DNA of 64,000 nucleotides from JAFAHS01 sp046728175 (GCA_046728175.1 JBKPEA010000006.1:1-64000), one strand, 5' to 3'. Positions 36,687 to 46,191 are shown, counted from the first letter of the stretch. Made by a program: numbers and translations. The notes: generated by a model not told the origin, from the sequence alone.

Positions 36687-36720
36687 GGGATGGGCGCTCT
36701 GCCCACCCGTGTCTTTTCTT
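36687..36720 (+). terminator. Factor-independent terminator
   Basis: GGGATGGGC (36687-36695) pairs with GCCCACCC (36701-36708), one bulged A, followed by GTGTCTTTTCTTT. It lies 22 bases after the stop of the 36036 gene. Confidence 0.7.
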
Positions 36721-36905
36721 TCCGAGCAAAGGTCCCGCGGGCGAATGGAAGTTGCTCCGCCGTCTTAAGCACGCTCCTAGTCTGAGCCCTCGGTCGATAT
36801 CCAGATGCCAACGCTGCGGGTCGAAATTTCCTGCCACAAGAGGAAGGAAGAAGGCGCGCTGTCCAAAAACATCTGCATCCTATTGTGTGATAGGAGGAAA
36901 ACGCC

Positions 36906-37313
36906 GTGAAGGTCGATGGCAGGTGTCATTGCGGCAAGATCGCGTTTGAGGCGAACGTCGATCCCGCCACGGTTACGATTTGTCACTGTACTGATTGCCA
37001 GAACCTCACCGGGTCGTCATTCCGTGCAAACGTCCAGACCCCAGCGGAGAGCTTCGTCCTGCTTAGAGGGCAGCCGAGGATTTACATCAAGACCACCGCC
37101 GAGAGCGGCACGCGACGTGCGCATGCTTTCTGTCCTGATTGTGGCACGCCGATCTACGCAGCGGCTGTCACCAACCACCCGCCCACCTATTCACTCCGCA
37201 TCGGCACTCTCCGACAGCGCGCCGAGCTGCGGCCCCTCCGGCAGGTCTGGTGCCGCTCGGCGCTCCCCTGGTCGATGGACCTTCACGAGATCGCGCGCCT
37301 TGAGCGCCAGTGA
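36906..37313 (+). CDS. GFA / CENP-V-type zinc protein
   Basis: 135 residues. Zinc cysteines appear in GRCHCGKIAFEA, ICHCTDCQNLTGSSFRANV and HAFCPDCGTPIYA, the C-x-C / C-x-C-x-x-C / C-x-x-C pattern of glutathione-dependent formaldehyde-activating-enzyme-like proteins. Biochemistry of most members is unknown. AGGAGG lies six bases before the GTG. One of three such genes in the window, one of them broken. Confidence 0.85.
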   Translation: MKVDGRCHCGKIAFEANVDPATVTICHCTDCQNLTGSSFRANVQTPAESFVLLRGQPRIYIKTTAESGTRRAHAFCPDCGTPIYAAAVTNHPPTYSLRIGTLRQRAELRPLRQVWCRSALPWSMDLHEIARLERQ

Positions 37314-37449
37314 GAAAAAAGCCCGCAGGTATTAGCGGCTGATACCTGCGAACAACCCCGCAGCAACCTGCCCGCCTCGCGCCTTGACCGTGAGCTTACC
37401 GCGGCGCGACGATCAGGCGCGCCCGCTGAGGAATCCGGAGGACAAGGCG

Positions 37450-38901
37450 ATGGCCGTGCGTGATAGTCGCTTGCTTCGTCAACAATGCTACCTCGATGGC
37501 AATTGGATCGATGCTGACAACGGTGCGGTTGAGGCGATAAGGAATCCCGCCAGCGGCCACATGCTGGGTACCGTGCCCACGGTCGGCACGGCGGAAACCC
37601 GCAGAGCAATCGCAGCGGCCGAAAAGGCTTTCCCCGGATGGCGGGAGCTGACCGCCAAGCAACGTTCGGCGATCCTGCGCCGCTGGTTCGAGCTGTGCAT
37701 GGAAAACCAGGAAGACCTGGCCACTATCATGACGCTGGAACAGGGCAAGCCGCTCGCCGAATCGCGGGGCGAGATCGCGTACGGCTCCGCGTTCATCGAG
37801 TGGTTCGCTGAAGAAGGGCGCCGCGTTTATGGCGATGTAATTCCCGCCAACGCGCGGGACCGGCGTATCGTGGTGTTGAAAGAACCGATCGGCGTGGCGG
37901 CAGGCATCACGCCGTGGAACTTTCCCAACGCGTTGATCGCGCGCAAGGCGGGGGCGGCACTTGCAGCCGGATGCGCGATGGTAATCAAGCCCGCCCCCGC
38001 GACTCCTTTTTCTGCCCTCGCGCTAGCAGAGCTGGCCGAGCGGGCGGGCGTACCCAAGGGGGTCCTAAACATCATCACCGGCGACGAAATCGCGATTGGG
38101 CGCGAACTATGCGCGAATCCGGCGGTGCGAAAGCTTTCGTTCACGGGTTCGACCGAGGTCGGGAGGATCTTGATTGAGCAGTCCGCGCCGACGATCAAGA
38201 AGCTGTCGCTCGAACTTGGCGGCAACGCTCCGTTCATCATTTTCGACGATGCCGATCTGGACAGGGCTGTAACCGGAGTAATGGCATCGAAATTCCGTAA
38301 CGCGGGTCAGACCTGCGTGTGCGCCAACCGGATACTCGTGCAGGACGGAATCTACGATGCCTTCGCCGCGCGCGTGCGCGATGCGATCGGGGCGCTGGTA
38401 GTCGGGGATGGCATGGAAGAGGACGTGACGATTGGGCCGCTCATCGATACGCATGCGCTAAAGAAGGTCGAAGAACATGTCGCCGATGCGCTGAGTCGCG
38501 GTGCTCGCCTGGCAATCGGCGGGAAGCGCCACGCCCGCGGTGGGTCGTTCTTTGAGCCGACCTTACTCCTTGATGTTCCACTCACCGCCCGCCTCATGAA
38601 CGAGGAAACCTTCGGTCCGGTCGCGCCGTTGACCCGCTTCCAAACCGAGCGCGACGCAATCGCGATGGGCAACGATACCGAGTATGGCCTCGCGTGCTAC
38701 TTCTACAGCCGCGATAATGGACGTATCTGGCGGGTCGCCGAGGGACTGGAGTACGGGATGGTGGGAATCAATGAGGGAATCATTTCGACCGAGGTCGCAC
38801 CGTTCGGGGGTGTGAAGCAGTCGGGTATCGGGCGAGAAGGGTCGAAGTACGGCATCGAAGAGTATCTCGAGATCAAGTACCTGTGCATCGGCGGACTCTA
38901 A
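37450..38901 (+). CDS. NAD(P)-dependent succinate-semialdehyde dehydrogenase-like aldehyde dehydrogenase
   Basis: 483 residues, full ALDH length. TPWNFPNALIARKAGAALAAGC binds the nucleotide, FTGSTEVGR is the second nucleotide motif, Glu255 is in LELGGNAPFIIFDDADLD and the catalytic Cys289 in NAGQTCVCANRI. The GabD-type NAGQTCVCANR context and IPANARDRRIVVLKEPIGV suggest a semialdehyde of a short dicarboxylic acid, but other aldehydes are possible. ATG 37450 follows GGAGGACAAGGCG. Likely in one unit with the next gene, 25 bases away. Confidence 0.88.
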   Translation: MAVRDSRLLRQQCYLDGNWIDADNGAVEAIRNPASGHMLGTVPTVGTAETRRAIAAAEKAFPGWRELTAKQRSAILRRWFELCMENQEDLATIMTLEQGKPLAESRGEIAYGSAFIEWFAEEGRRVYGDVIPANARDRRIVVLKEPIGVAAGITPWNFPNALIARKAGAALAAGCAMVIKPAPATPFSALALAELAERAGVPKGVLNIITGDEIAIGRELCANPAVRKLSFTGSTEVGRILIEQSAPTIKKLSLELGGNAPFIIFDDADLDRAVTGVMASKFRNAGQTCVCANRILVQDGIYDAFAARVRDAIGALVVGDGMEEDVTIGPLIDTHALKKVEEHVADALSRGARLAIGGKRHARGGSFFEPTLLLDVPLTARLMNEETFGPVAPLTRFQTERDAIAMGNDTEYGLACYFYSRDNGRIWRVAEGLEYGMVGINEGIISTEVAPFGGVKQSGIGREGSKYGIEEYLEIKYLCIGGL

Positions 38902-38926
38902 ACCACGCGGTCCCGGGTGGGGAGCG

Positions 38927-39829
38927 ATGCAAGTATTCATTACGGGGGCGACCGGATTTATCGGCCGGAAGCTGACCGCGCGGTTGCGCGGAGCCGGCCA
39001 CCAGGTGACTGCGTGGGTGCGCAACGAGAGCCGGGCGCGCGGCCTGCTCGGACCCGAGGTCGGGCTGGCCTCGGCGCCCGCCGGTCTTCGCGAGGCGGTC
39101 GCGAAGGCCGATGCCGTCATCAACCTCGCCGGCGAGCCGGTTTCTGCTCGCTGGACCCCCAGCCGCAAGAACGCGATTGTCGAAAGCCGGATCAAGCTGA
39201 CGAGCGCCATCGCTTCAGTCATTGCGCAGGCGCCATCGCGCCCAGCGGTGTTGATTTCGGCAAGCGCGGTCGGCTACTACGGCGATCGTGGCGACGAGAT
39301 AGTCGAAGATGATGACCCGCCCGGCAACGATTTTCTCGCCACTGTATGCCGCAATTGGGAAGCCGCCGCGCTGGAGGCCGCCAAATCGGGGGTGAGAGTT
39401 TTCATTCCGCGGATTGGAATCGTGCTGGGCGCGGACGGGGGCGCGTTGGCCCGCATGGTAATGCCTTTCCGCCTTGGTATGGGCGGGCCGCTTGGATCTG
39501 GCCGCCAGTACGTTCCCTGGATTCACCTCCACGATCAGCTCGCGGTCATGATCGCGGCACTCGAGGACCGACGCATGAGCGGTCCAATGATCTCGGCCGC
39601 GCCCAATCCGGTAACTAGCCGCGAGCTGGCCAAAGCGATAGGTGCGGTGTTGCACCGGGCGAGCTTCATGCCGGTTCCCACCATTGCGCTGCGAATTCTG
39701 CTTGGCGAAGCGGCGGCGATGGTGCTGACCGGACAGCGAGTCCGTCCGCGCCGTCTCGAGCAGTCAGGGTTTACCTGGCGCTACCCGATGATTGCAGCGG
39801 CGCTGACTGATCTTTTACGCCGTGGGTGA
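38927..39829 (+). CDS. TIGR01777/YfcH-like NAD-dependent epimerase-family protein
   Basis: 300 residues. MQVFITGATGFIGRKLTARLRGAGHQVTAWVR, then INLAGEPVSARWTPSRKNAIVESRI, LISASAVGYYGDRGDEIVEDDDPPG, FIPRIGIVLGADGGALARMVMPFRLGMGGPLGSGRQYVPWIHLHD and the C-terminal DUF1731-like tail (LRILLGEAAAMVLTGQRVRPRRLEQSGFTWRYP). These are hallmark blocks of TIGR01777. No reaction is established for the family. Transcribed with the aldehyde dehydrogenase. Confidence 0.88.
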   Translation: MQVFITGATGFIGRKLTARLRGAGHQVTAWVRNESRARGLLGPEVGLASAPAGLREAVAKADAVINLAGEPVSARWTPSRKNAIVESRIKLTSAIASVIAQAPSRPAVLISASAVGYYGDRGDEIVEDDDPPGNDFLATVCRNWEAAALEAAKSGVRVFIPRIGIVLGADGGALARMVMPFRLGMGGPLGSGRQYVPWIHLHDQLAVMIAALEDRRMSGPMISAAPNPVTSRELAKAIGAVLHRASFMPVPTIALRILLGEAAAMVLTGQRVRPRRLEQSGFTWRYPMIAAALTDLLRRG

Positions 39830-39917
39830 AGCTTCAGTCCGTTCGTCGCATGCAGGCTCGTCCACGCGGTCGAGTTCTGACGCTTCTGGGGACGGGAGGA
39901 AGAACCAGACCGCCGGG

Positions 39918-40667
39918 CTAGTGCGGGCGTTTGGTGGCGGCAAGGGTCTCCTCCGAGATCCAGTGCTCGCGCAGCGGCTCGCTGCCCTCGTCCAGCGCCG
40001 AGATGATCGCGGACAAAGTCGGCTCTCTCAATTGACGCTTGATGGTGGCAAAGGCCGCGCGCGGCAACTCGGCGTAGCGCGCGGCCCTCGCCAAAGCAGT
40101 CTCCATGAGCGTGCCTCTCGGGGCAGATTCGTCGAAGACACCACCAGACAGCACTTCGGAAAGGCCCAGGTTTTCACCCGACAAGACCAGACGCCGCGCA
40201 ATGTGCGCCGGCAATTCGCTGCGCACGACTTCTATTGCGGCGACCGGGTAAGTGATCGCCACCTTCTTCCGCGAGACTCACCTCAGGTTCAGCAAGACTA
40301 GCGCAACGATCCTCCAGTCGCAGCAAAGAGCCGGCACCAGGCCGCCTGCGATCGCGTGCCCGTTGATGGCCCCGACCACTGGGAGCGAACAGCAGTAGAC
40401 CGCCAGAATCGTTTCGTTGAGCACCTCGAGCAAACGGAGTTGCTCGGCTTTGCCATACTGCGGCATTACCTTCACGTCGAGGCCGGCGCAGAACGTCGGG
40501 CCTTGGCCGGTTAATACGACTGCGCGAGCGGAACTGTCATCGGCTAGAGCTGCAAAGAGCTCCTTCAGTTCCTCGAGCAACGCAAGGTCCATTGCGTTGA
40601 CCGGCGGCCTTTGCAGCATCACGACCTCTATTCCGTTGGTCCGCGACCGCGCGATATGGGCAACCAT
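39918..40667 (-). pseudogene. Broken enoyl-CoA hydratase/isomerase
   Basis: The N-terminal half (40667-40278) has VMLQRPPVNAMDLALLEEL, LTGQGPTFCAGLDV and VGAINGHAIAGGLVPALCCDWRIVA; the C-terminal half (from 40262) has ITYPVAAIEVVRSELPAHIARRLVLSGENLGLSEVLSGGVFDE. Both are in the same frame and together give the usual 250 residues, but a TGA at 40280-40278 interrupts them, and the roughly 14 codons around it do not resemble the family. Two compensating indels or a scrambled short patch would explain this. Confidence 0.75.
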
Positions 40668-40761
40668 TGCGCTATTTCTCTCCCGATCGCTCCGAGCATT
40701 GAGCTGTCACGATTGACACTTCGTAACATACTTCGGGGCATCGCTGAACTAAGGAGCTGCC

Positions 40762-41076
40762 TATGAAGTTCCTGGTATTTACCCGGCCGATCGAGGGAAT
40801 CGAAAAGAAGCTCCCGCGTCCCCCGGGAATTCGAGGCGCAGATCGGATGGATTCGTGAGCAGCTTGACTCGGGCCGCATCGATTGCGCCTATCACGGCGA
40901 GAACCACGCAGTGGCGATCGTTGATGCCGAGTCACGCGAGGACTTGGAGCAGCTCTACGGCACTATGCCGCTGGTTGAACTCGCCGACCGCCAAGTTGAA
41001 GCGCTCGGGAGTCTCTTCGATAAAATGCAGGGAGTTCCTGGAAAGCTTGCGCAAATATCATCTACGCAAGAGTTGA
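40762..41076 (+). pseudogene. Frameshifted muconolactone-isomerase-like (dimeric alpha/beta barrel) gene
   Basis: Starts MKFLVFTRPIEGIEKKLPRP, then continues in another frame as EFEAQIGWIREQLDSGRIDCAYHGENHAVAIVDA and ESREDLEQLYGTMPLVELADRQVEALGSLFDKMQ, and in a third as EFLESLRKYHLRKS before a stop at 41076. Removing one base from the CCCCCGGG run at 40820-40827 and one G from 41030-41032 restores a single frame of about 104 residues. Small proteins of this type include muconolactone delta-isomerase and YCII-like proteins. Real decay and sequencing error in homopolymers both fit. Confidence 0.65.
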
Positions 41077-41084
41077 GTGATGCC

Positions 41085-41469
41085 ATGAAAGGGAAGTTGT
41101 CTTTGCGGAACGATGCTATACGAAATCGACCAACTGGATGGGTCGATTGGACATTGCCACTGCCGTAGGTGCAGAAAGTCCAACGCCGCCGCCTTCACCC
41201 CGACCGCTCGGGTCAATCGCGATCGTTTCAGATGGCTCAAATGTCGCGAGCGGCTGTCATCGTTGAATCTTTGCCGGGCAAGCGGCGTATGCGGGTCGCA
41301 TCTGGTCGCGGAACGCGAGGGCCAACCCGAGCTGATTCTTCGCGTGGCGACCCTCGACGACGATCCGGGTGTACGGCCGGTCGCGCACCTTTGAACCGCC
41401 CATGATGTTCCGTGGCTGCGTTATGATAAAGACCTTCTCTCCTATCCGGAATGGCCGCCCGGCCACTAG
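41085..41469 (+). pseudogene. Broken GFA-family gene
   Basis: Blocks of a GFA protein are seen in order: KGSCLCGTMLYEIDQLDG, GHCHCRRCRKSNAAAFTPTA, VCGSHLVAEREGQPELILRV and TLDDDPGVRPVAH, ending DVPWLRYDKDLLSYPEWPPGH at 41469. The ATG at 41085 is one base out of frame with the first block (extra base in AAAGGG, 41088-41093), the second cysteine pair is lost with a small deletion near 41250-41280, and a TGA at 41392-41394 stands where relatives have tryptophan (TGG). Multiple lesions argue for true decay. Confidence 0.7.
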
Positions 41470-41673
41470 AGGGAATCCAAGCTTACTGCCGCGCCCGATC
41501 TGCTCCGCCAAAGTGGTTTCGCACGAGGCGGCGTTTGCGAGGGAACGCTTGGCGGACTGCCTCCGCGGCTGTTCTCATGCGTCGAGCGCGGCGCAGGTCC
41601 TGCGGGGTTGGTCTATTGTGAGCGGCCCTTGTAGATTCTCGTCAAGGTTTGCTGAGCCGCAAGGAGATCGAAG

Positions 41674-42636
41674 ATGAAGGCAGCCGTGTATTACGAGAAC
41701 GGAACCCCCGAGGTGTTCAAGTATGAAGAGGTTCCCGATCCGGTCTGTCATCCCAAGGGCGTGGTGATTCGGGTGGAAGCCGTCAGCATTGAAGGGGGAG
41801 ACACGCTTAACCGATGGCGTGGACCGTTGCTGGCAAAGCCACACATCGTTGGTTACCAGGCCGGCGGCGAGATCGTCGAGGTTGGCTCCGAGGTCGACCA
41901 TCTTCGTATCGGGCAGAAGGTCACGACCGTTTTCAATTTTGGATCGCACGCGGCGCTGCGCGCCGTTCCCGCCCGCAACGCATGGCCGGTGCCGGCGGGT
42001 TTCGATATCAAACTAGCATCGGCAATTCCGGTGCCGTTTGGCACCGCCGACGATTGCCTGTTCGAGTTCGGTCATCTCAAGGCCGGCGAGACGGTCCTCG
42101 TGCAAGCGGGTGCCAGCGGGGTCGGCGTCGCAGCGATTCAACTTGCCAAGCGTGCCGGCGCGACCGTGCTTGCGACCGCATCGAGCGACGAACGCCTTGA
42201 GCGGCTGAAACCCCTCGGCCTCGATCGCGGGATCAACTATCGGCGCGACGACGTGGCTAAGTCGGTGATGAAGCTCACCAACAAGAAGGGTGTCGATCTG
42301 ATAGTGGACCCGGTGGGTGGCGCCACCCTACAGAGCAGCATCATGTCGCTGGCTTATCGCGGTCGGATCTCGATGGTGGGTGCGGCGGGCCGCGAGGCGA
42401 TGACGGTGGACGTCTCGTCGCTGATGGCGGGTAACCGATCGCTGACCGGGGTTTTTCTTGGCGCCGAGATCGCGACCGATCGCGCACACAATATGATCCA
42501 GCGCCTGGTTGAGGAGGCCGCTCGCGGGGAATTCAAGGTCGTGGTCGACCGAACGTTTCCGCTTTCGCAAGCCGCGGCTGCGCACGCTTATATCGAAAGC
42601 CGGCAGGCGGTGGGCAGGGTCTTGCTTATTCCCTAG
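41674..42636 (+). CDS. Quinone oxidoreductase-like MDR (zeta-crystallin family)
   Basis: 320 residues. GroES-like domain with GYQAGGEIVEVGSEVDHLRIGQKVTTVFNFGSHA, then ETVLVQAGASGVGVAAIQLAKRAGATVLATASSDERLERL, the NADPH motif and the basic/serine end of strand 2, and DLIVDPVGGATLQSSIMSLAYRGRISMVGAAG. No zinc ligands. Such enzymes reduce quinones or alpha,beta-unsaturated ketones with NADPH. AAGGAG precedes the ATG by seven bases. It stands intact beyond the broken genes. Confidence 0.85.
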   Translation: MKAAVYYENGTPEVFKYEEVPDPVCHPKGVVIRVEAVSIEGGDTLNRWRGPLLAKPHIVGYQAGGEIVEVGSEVDHLRIGQKVTTVFNFGSHAALRAVPARNAWPVPAGFDIKLASAIPVPFGTADDCLFEFGHLKAGETVLVQAGASGVGVAAIQLAKRAGATVLATASSDERLERLKPLGLDRGINYRRDDVAKSVMKLTNKKGVDLIVDPVGGATLQSSIMSLAYRGRISMVGAAGREAMTVDVSSLMAGNRSLTGVFLGAEIATDRAHNMIQRLVEEAARGEFKVVVDRTFPLSQAAAAHAYIESRQAVGRVLLIP

Positions 42637-42830
42637 CGGTGCCCCGGTCGCGTGCCGCGAACCGCACGTAGGCGGCGGCCGCGGCTTCAGAGACCGATTT
42701 CACCGCCCCCAGTTTTCGGGAACGGCCAGCAATCGCCTGCCCTTTTTCAACCTGCGATTCTCTGAGCCTAAACCACAATGTCGATTTATCGCGAAAGAGC
42801 GCTTCGAAATCGCTAAAATCAAGGTAGGCG

Positions 42831-44288
42831 GTGGAGTTTGCGGTTGCGACCTTGACGGACCATCCGACCACGACCTGCGCGGGGTCAGCGCGGCGGCTCA
42901 GGTTGATATTCCTCGTGCTGCTCGCGGCGTACCTGTGTGGATGCAGCCCGATAGCCGATGCGCCTGACTCTGTTTCGGCCGCGGTCGCGGACGGACGCCA
43001 CAAGCACCTGAAATTTGCGGACGCGCAGGGCCCATTGTCTAATGCGCGCGGCAAGGTGCTCATCGCGCGCCTGGAGAAGACCAGCGGCAAGACCGACATC
43101 CTCCACCGCCATCTCGCATTCGAGCAGGCGATCACTGGCAGCCCCCTTATCGTCGGCAATAAGGTCACCTTGCTTAAGAATGGCGCGGAGACCTACCGCG
43201 CGATGTTCAGCGCGATCGAGGGCGCCGACGACAACATCAACCTGGAAAGCTATGAATTCATCGATGATCCCATCGGCCAAGAATTTGCGGAAGCGCTGAT
43301 TGCCAAGCAGCGTGCGGGCGTCCAGGTCAACGTCATTTACGATAGTTTCGGCTCGTGGAGCACGCCCGCAGCGTTCTTTCAGCGGATGCGAGAAAACGGA
43401 ATCCGGGTCCTGCAATTTGATCCGTTAAGTCCCGCGGCGCGGCGTTTTCACTGGGAAACCGCACACCGTGACCACCGCAAGCTGATGATTATCGACGGCC
43501 ACACGGCGATCTTGGGCGGGATAAACCTATCGGACGTTTACTCAAGCTCGTCCAGTTCCAAAAGTGCAAAAAGAGAGAGTAACCAGGCGGAGGTGGATCT
43601 GGGCTCGTGGCGAGACACCGATATCGAAATCGAGGGACCGGCGGTAGCGGAGTGTCAAAAGCTTTTCCTCCAGCAATGGATGAGCCAGCAAGGGCTGCCA
43701 CTCAGTCCGAAGCGTTACTTTCCCACCCTGTCCGAGCAGGGCAACGACATCGTGCGGATTATCGGTTTTACTCCCGGACAATTGAGTCTGATCTACGTAA
43801 CCCTGATCTCGGCAATCAACAATGCCGAAAGAAATGTCTACATCACCGACGCGTTTTTCGCACCGGATGCCAAGATGCTGGACGCGATGGAATCGGCAGC
43901 GCGGCGCGGGGTCGACGTCAAGTTGCTGGTTCCCGGAGCAAACACTTCATCGCTGGTCGAGGCGGCGGGCCGCTCTCATTATCTGAATCTGCTGAACGCT
44001 GGAGTGAAGGTTTACGAGTGGCGCGGTAACATGCTGCACGCGAAAACCGCGACCGTAGATCACGTATGGTCAACCGTCGGTTCCTCGAACCTGGATTGGT
44101 GGAGCATCGCACGCAATGACGAAGTCACCGCGACGATCCTGAGTGAGGGCTTGGGGCAGGAAATGGATCGAATGTTTAGTCGCGATCTCCAGAACGCGAC
44201 GGAAATCGATCCTGAACAGTGGAAGTCGCGCTCCATCTTCGAGAGGATCTACGAATCCTTCGCGCGAAGGATTCAGCGCATGCTCTGA
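42831..44288 (+). CDS. Phospholipase D-like protein (cardiolipin-synthase family), probable lipoprotein
   Basis: 485 residues. Two HKD motifs are intact: HRDHRKLMIIDGHTAILGGINLSD and MLHAKTATVDHVWSTVGSSNLDWWS, the latter in the usual C-terminal place, so the phosphatidyltransferase/PLD active site is complete. The N-terminus has RRLRLIFLVLLAAYLCGC followed by SP, a lipoprotein-like signal ending at Cys38; the first 20 residues ahead of it are odd and the true start may be later. A serine-lysine-rich loop (SSSSSKSAKRES) separates the halves. Likely acts on periplasmic or membrane phospholipid. Confidence 0.85.
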   Translation: MEFAVATLTDHPTTTCAGSARRLRLIFLVLLAAYLCGCSPIADAPDSVSAAVADGRHKHLKFADAQGPLSNARGKVLIARLEKTSGKTDILHRHLAFEQAITGSPLIVGNKVTLLKNGAETYRAMFSAIEGADDNINLESYEFIDDPIGQEFAEALIAKQRAGVQVNVIYDSFGSWSTPAAFFQRMRENGIRVLQFDPLSPAARRFHWETAHRDHRKLMIIDGHTAILGGINLSDVYSSSSSSKSAKRESNQAEVDLGSWRDTDIEIEGPAVAECQKLFLQQWMSQQGLPLSPKRYFPTLSEQGNDIVRIIGFTPGQLSLIYVTLISAINNAERNVYITDAFFAPDAKMLDAMESAARRGVDVKLLVPGANTSSLVEAAGRSHYLNLLNAGVKVYEWRGNMLHAKTATVDHVWSTVGSSNLDWWSIARNDEVTATILSEGLGQEMDRMFSRDLQNATEIDPEQWKSRSIFERIYESFARRIQRML

Positions 44289-44531
44289 GACTTGCTTGCG
44301 AGCGTCGACCCGTCAGGCACGAGGCGCGGGCGCGAAGCTTGCCATTTTTATTCACGCGGTCGTAGGCCTTGCTTACAAGGCTGGTCGCCGGGTGGAAGCC
44401 ATCGCGCGTTTCCTTCCGGCATCTTAAGACATTGCCGATGCAGAGTCGTCCCTCTCCTTCGCGTGGTCGAAAAAGGAACCCATTGAGGTTTGTTGACAAC
44501 GCCCAGCCTCTCGCGCTCCAAAAAGTAATGA

Positions 44532-44950
44532 ATGGATTCATCTTTCGAAATGCGTGCACCTGGCCTCCGCGACCGGCAGAAGCAGGAACGCGAGCGCCGA
44601 ATCCTCAAGGCCGCCAAGCGGCTCTTCGCCAGAAAAGGCTATGCGGGAGTTGCCATGGAGGAGGTCGCGGCGCGCGCGGGTCTCGCGGTTGGCACGCTTT
44701 ACAACTATTTCCCTTCAAAATTGGCCCTACTGCTGGCCATTCTCCGGCGTGAGACAGAGTCACTGCTCGCCCGCGGGCAGAAGATTCTGGCACTCCCGGG
44801 CGTGACCCGGTCGCCGCCGTGTCCGCGTTCACCGAGATCTTTCTCGACGATTTCACGCGCGAAGAAGGAGCGACTGTGGCATTAAATGTTTGGCGCCGCA
44901 ATCGCAGAGCCTGCGGTAGTTTGGCGCCGACTCAGCCTATCGGGCAATAG
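44532..44950 (+). pseudogene. Frameshifted, truncated TetR/AcrR regulator
   Basis: The helix-turn-helix is perfect: RILKAAKRLFARKGYAGVAMEEVAARAGLAVGTLYNYFPSKLALLLAIL. After ALPG the frame is lost; adding one G to the CCCGGG at 44795-44800 restores RDPVAAVSAFTEIFLDDFTREEGATVALNVW, normal TetR ligand-domain sequence, but this ends at 44950 after some 139 residues (usual 190-210), overlapping the tail of the convergent C45 gene. Possibly a former repressor of the neighbouring genes. GTTGACAAC, a half-palindromic -35-like element, lies 34 bases upstream of the start. Confidence 0.7.
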
Positions 44951-46170
44951 GCATTCAGGCAGGGCGGACCGCCCGCGAGTTGAATTGTCGGGGGGCGCTT
45001 CAACTCCATCACGATCGAAGAGAAGGTCATCGTGCTCGTCGCGTCGTCTGGCGAAGGACGAACCGAGATAGGATGCGGTCCTTCGCGGGAGGAGAGAGCA
45101 GCCTTGACCTCGTCAATGGTGGGCGTCCGTGCGGCCATCAAATCCCTGAGCTTAGCGTAGCGGCCCCGCGAATTTTCTTCGGCCTTTTCAAGTCGCTCGT
45201 TGCGAGGAGCCGCAACCGGATGATTAGTATGTATGAAGACGGGAGAATCCTTCCAGGGAATATTGCTTGCCCCGGACGCCGAAGCCTCGAAGCTTGCAAA
45301 TCCTCCTGGGTCGCCGATGAGATAGTGCTGACCTGAAGCGTGCCGCGGCTGGCAGATCCATTTCGTGGCAGCGGTCAGATTCGGTTGCTCCAGTATCCCG
45401 CGCATTACGCACGCGACCGGCAGGCCATCCGCGGCGCTCGGCAACTGCCACAGCGTGTTCACCGCAACGCCGACGCCGGCTTCGTTCGCGCCGCAAAGTC
45501 CGATCATTCCGCAGATCGTCATGACCGTGGTGCGCGGTCCGCCGTTTATGGCCGTGCTGATAAGCGCCTGACCGCCGTCCAGGTAGGCGTGCAGATCCAT
45601 ATTCTGCCCGAGAATCGGAGGCTGGCCGTCGCGTCCGCGGCTCGCAATGATACTGCAGTGATTGGCCTCGGCAGAGGCCTGACGGTAGTGCTTCGCGCCG
45701 AACCACCATTCCTCGTCCATGAATTGAAACGCCAGCGTCTCGGGCAAGGATCGTCCGCTGCCCTCGGCGATCCCCTCAATTTCCTCCAGCAGCGCCGGGG
45801 TCCAGTGCCGCATCGCGGCGACGAACCGGGTTTGCGCGAGAAACGATTCGATGAAGGCCTCGGGATGGACGCCAAAGCGTTGGGTCAGGCTTTCCCGCCA
45901 GCGGCGGCGTACGTCGCTGATAGACTCTCGCAAAGCGTCGCCGTGCTGGCGTCCTTGCGCGCGAGGCGGGCCGGAAAGACGCAGGAATGGTAGCGAAGAC
46001 GCGGACACTGGATCGAGGATACTCCGCCGATGAAACGATTGAAAATTGCGGCACCCGCCGCCGGTCGCCGGCAGCGGCCAAAGCCTGCGTGAACCCGACA
46101 TTCGCGTCCACCCCATTGGTCCGGCTAGTACGTCGACGGCCAGCTGCGCTAGAAGTCGCCTAGAGCTCAT
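44932..46170 (-). CDS. C45-family (isopenicillin-N-acyltransferase-like) autoproteolytic acyltransferase/hydrolase
   Basis: Blocks of peptidase family C45: LPFLRLSGPPRAQGRQHGDALRESISDVRRRW, EIEGIAEGSGRSLPETLAFQF, then the nucleophile stretch ANHCSIIASRGRDGQPPILGQNMDLH, whose cysteine codon is 45657-45655, followed by GMIGLCGANEAGVGVAVNTLW and HTNHPVAAP. In the fungal relative the precursor cleaves itself before this cysteine to expose an N-terminal nucleophile. The start is unclear: ATG 46170 gives 412 residues with a leader unlike the family, GTG 46008 gives 358, closer to bacterial members. Divergent from amidohydrolase 4. Confidence 0.75.
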   Translation of the reverse strand: MSSRRLLAQLAVDVLAGPMGWTRMSGSRRLWPLPATGGGCRNFQSFHRRSILDPVSASSLPFLRLSGPPRAQGRQHGDALRESISDVRRRWRESLTQRFGVHPEAFIESFLAQTRFVAAMRHWTPALLEEIEGIAEGSGRSLPETLAFQFMDEEWWFGAKHYRQASAEANHCSIIASRGRDGQPPILGQNMDLHAYLDGGQALISTAINGGPRTTVMTICGMIGLCGANEAGVGVAVNTLWQLPSAADGLPVACVMRGILEQPNLTAATKWICQPRHASGQHYLIGDPGGFASFEASASGASNIPWKDSPVFIHTNHPVAAPRNERLEKAEENSRGRYAKLRDLMAARTPTIDEVKAALSSREGPHPISVRPSPDDATSTMTFSSIVMELKRPPTIQLAGGPPCLNAYCPIG

Positions 46171-46191
46171 CAAGCTCGGAGGTGCTGACCC

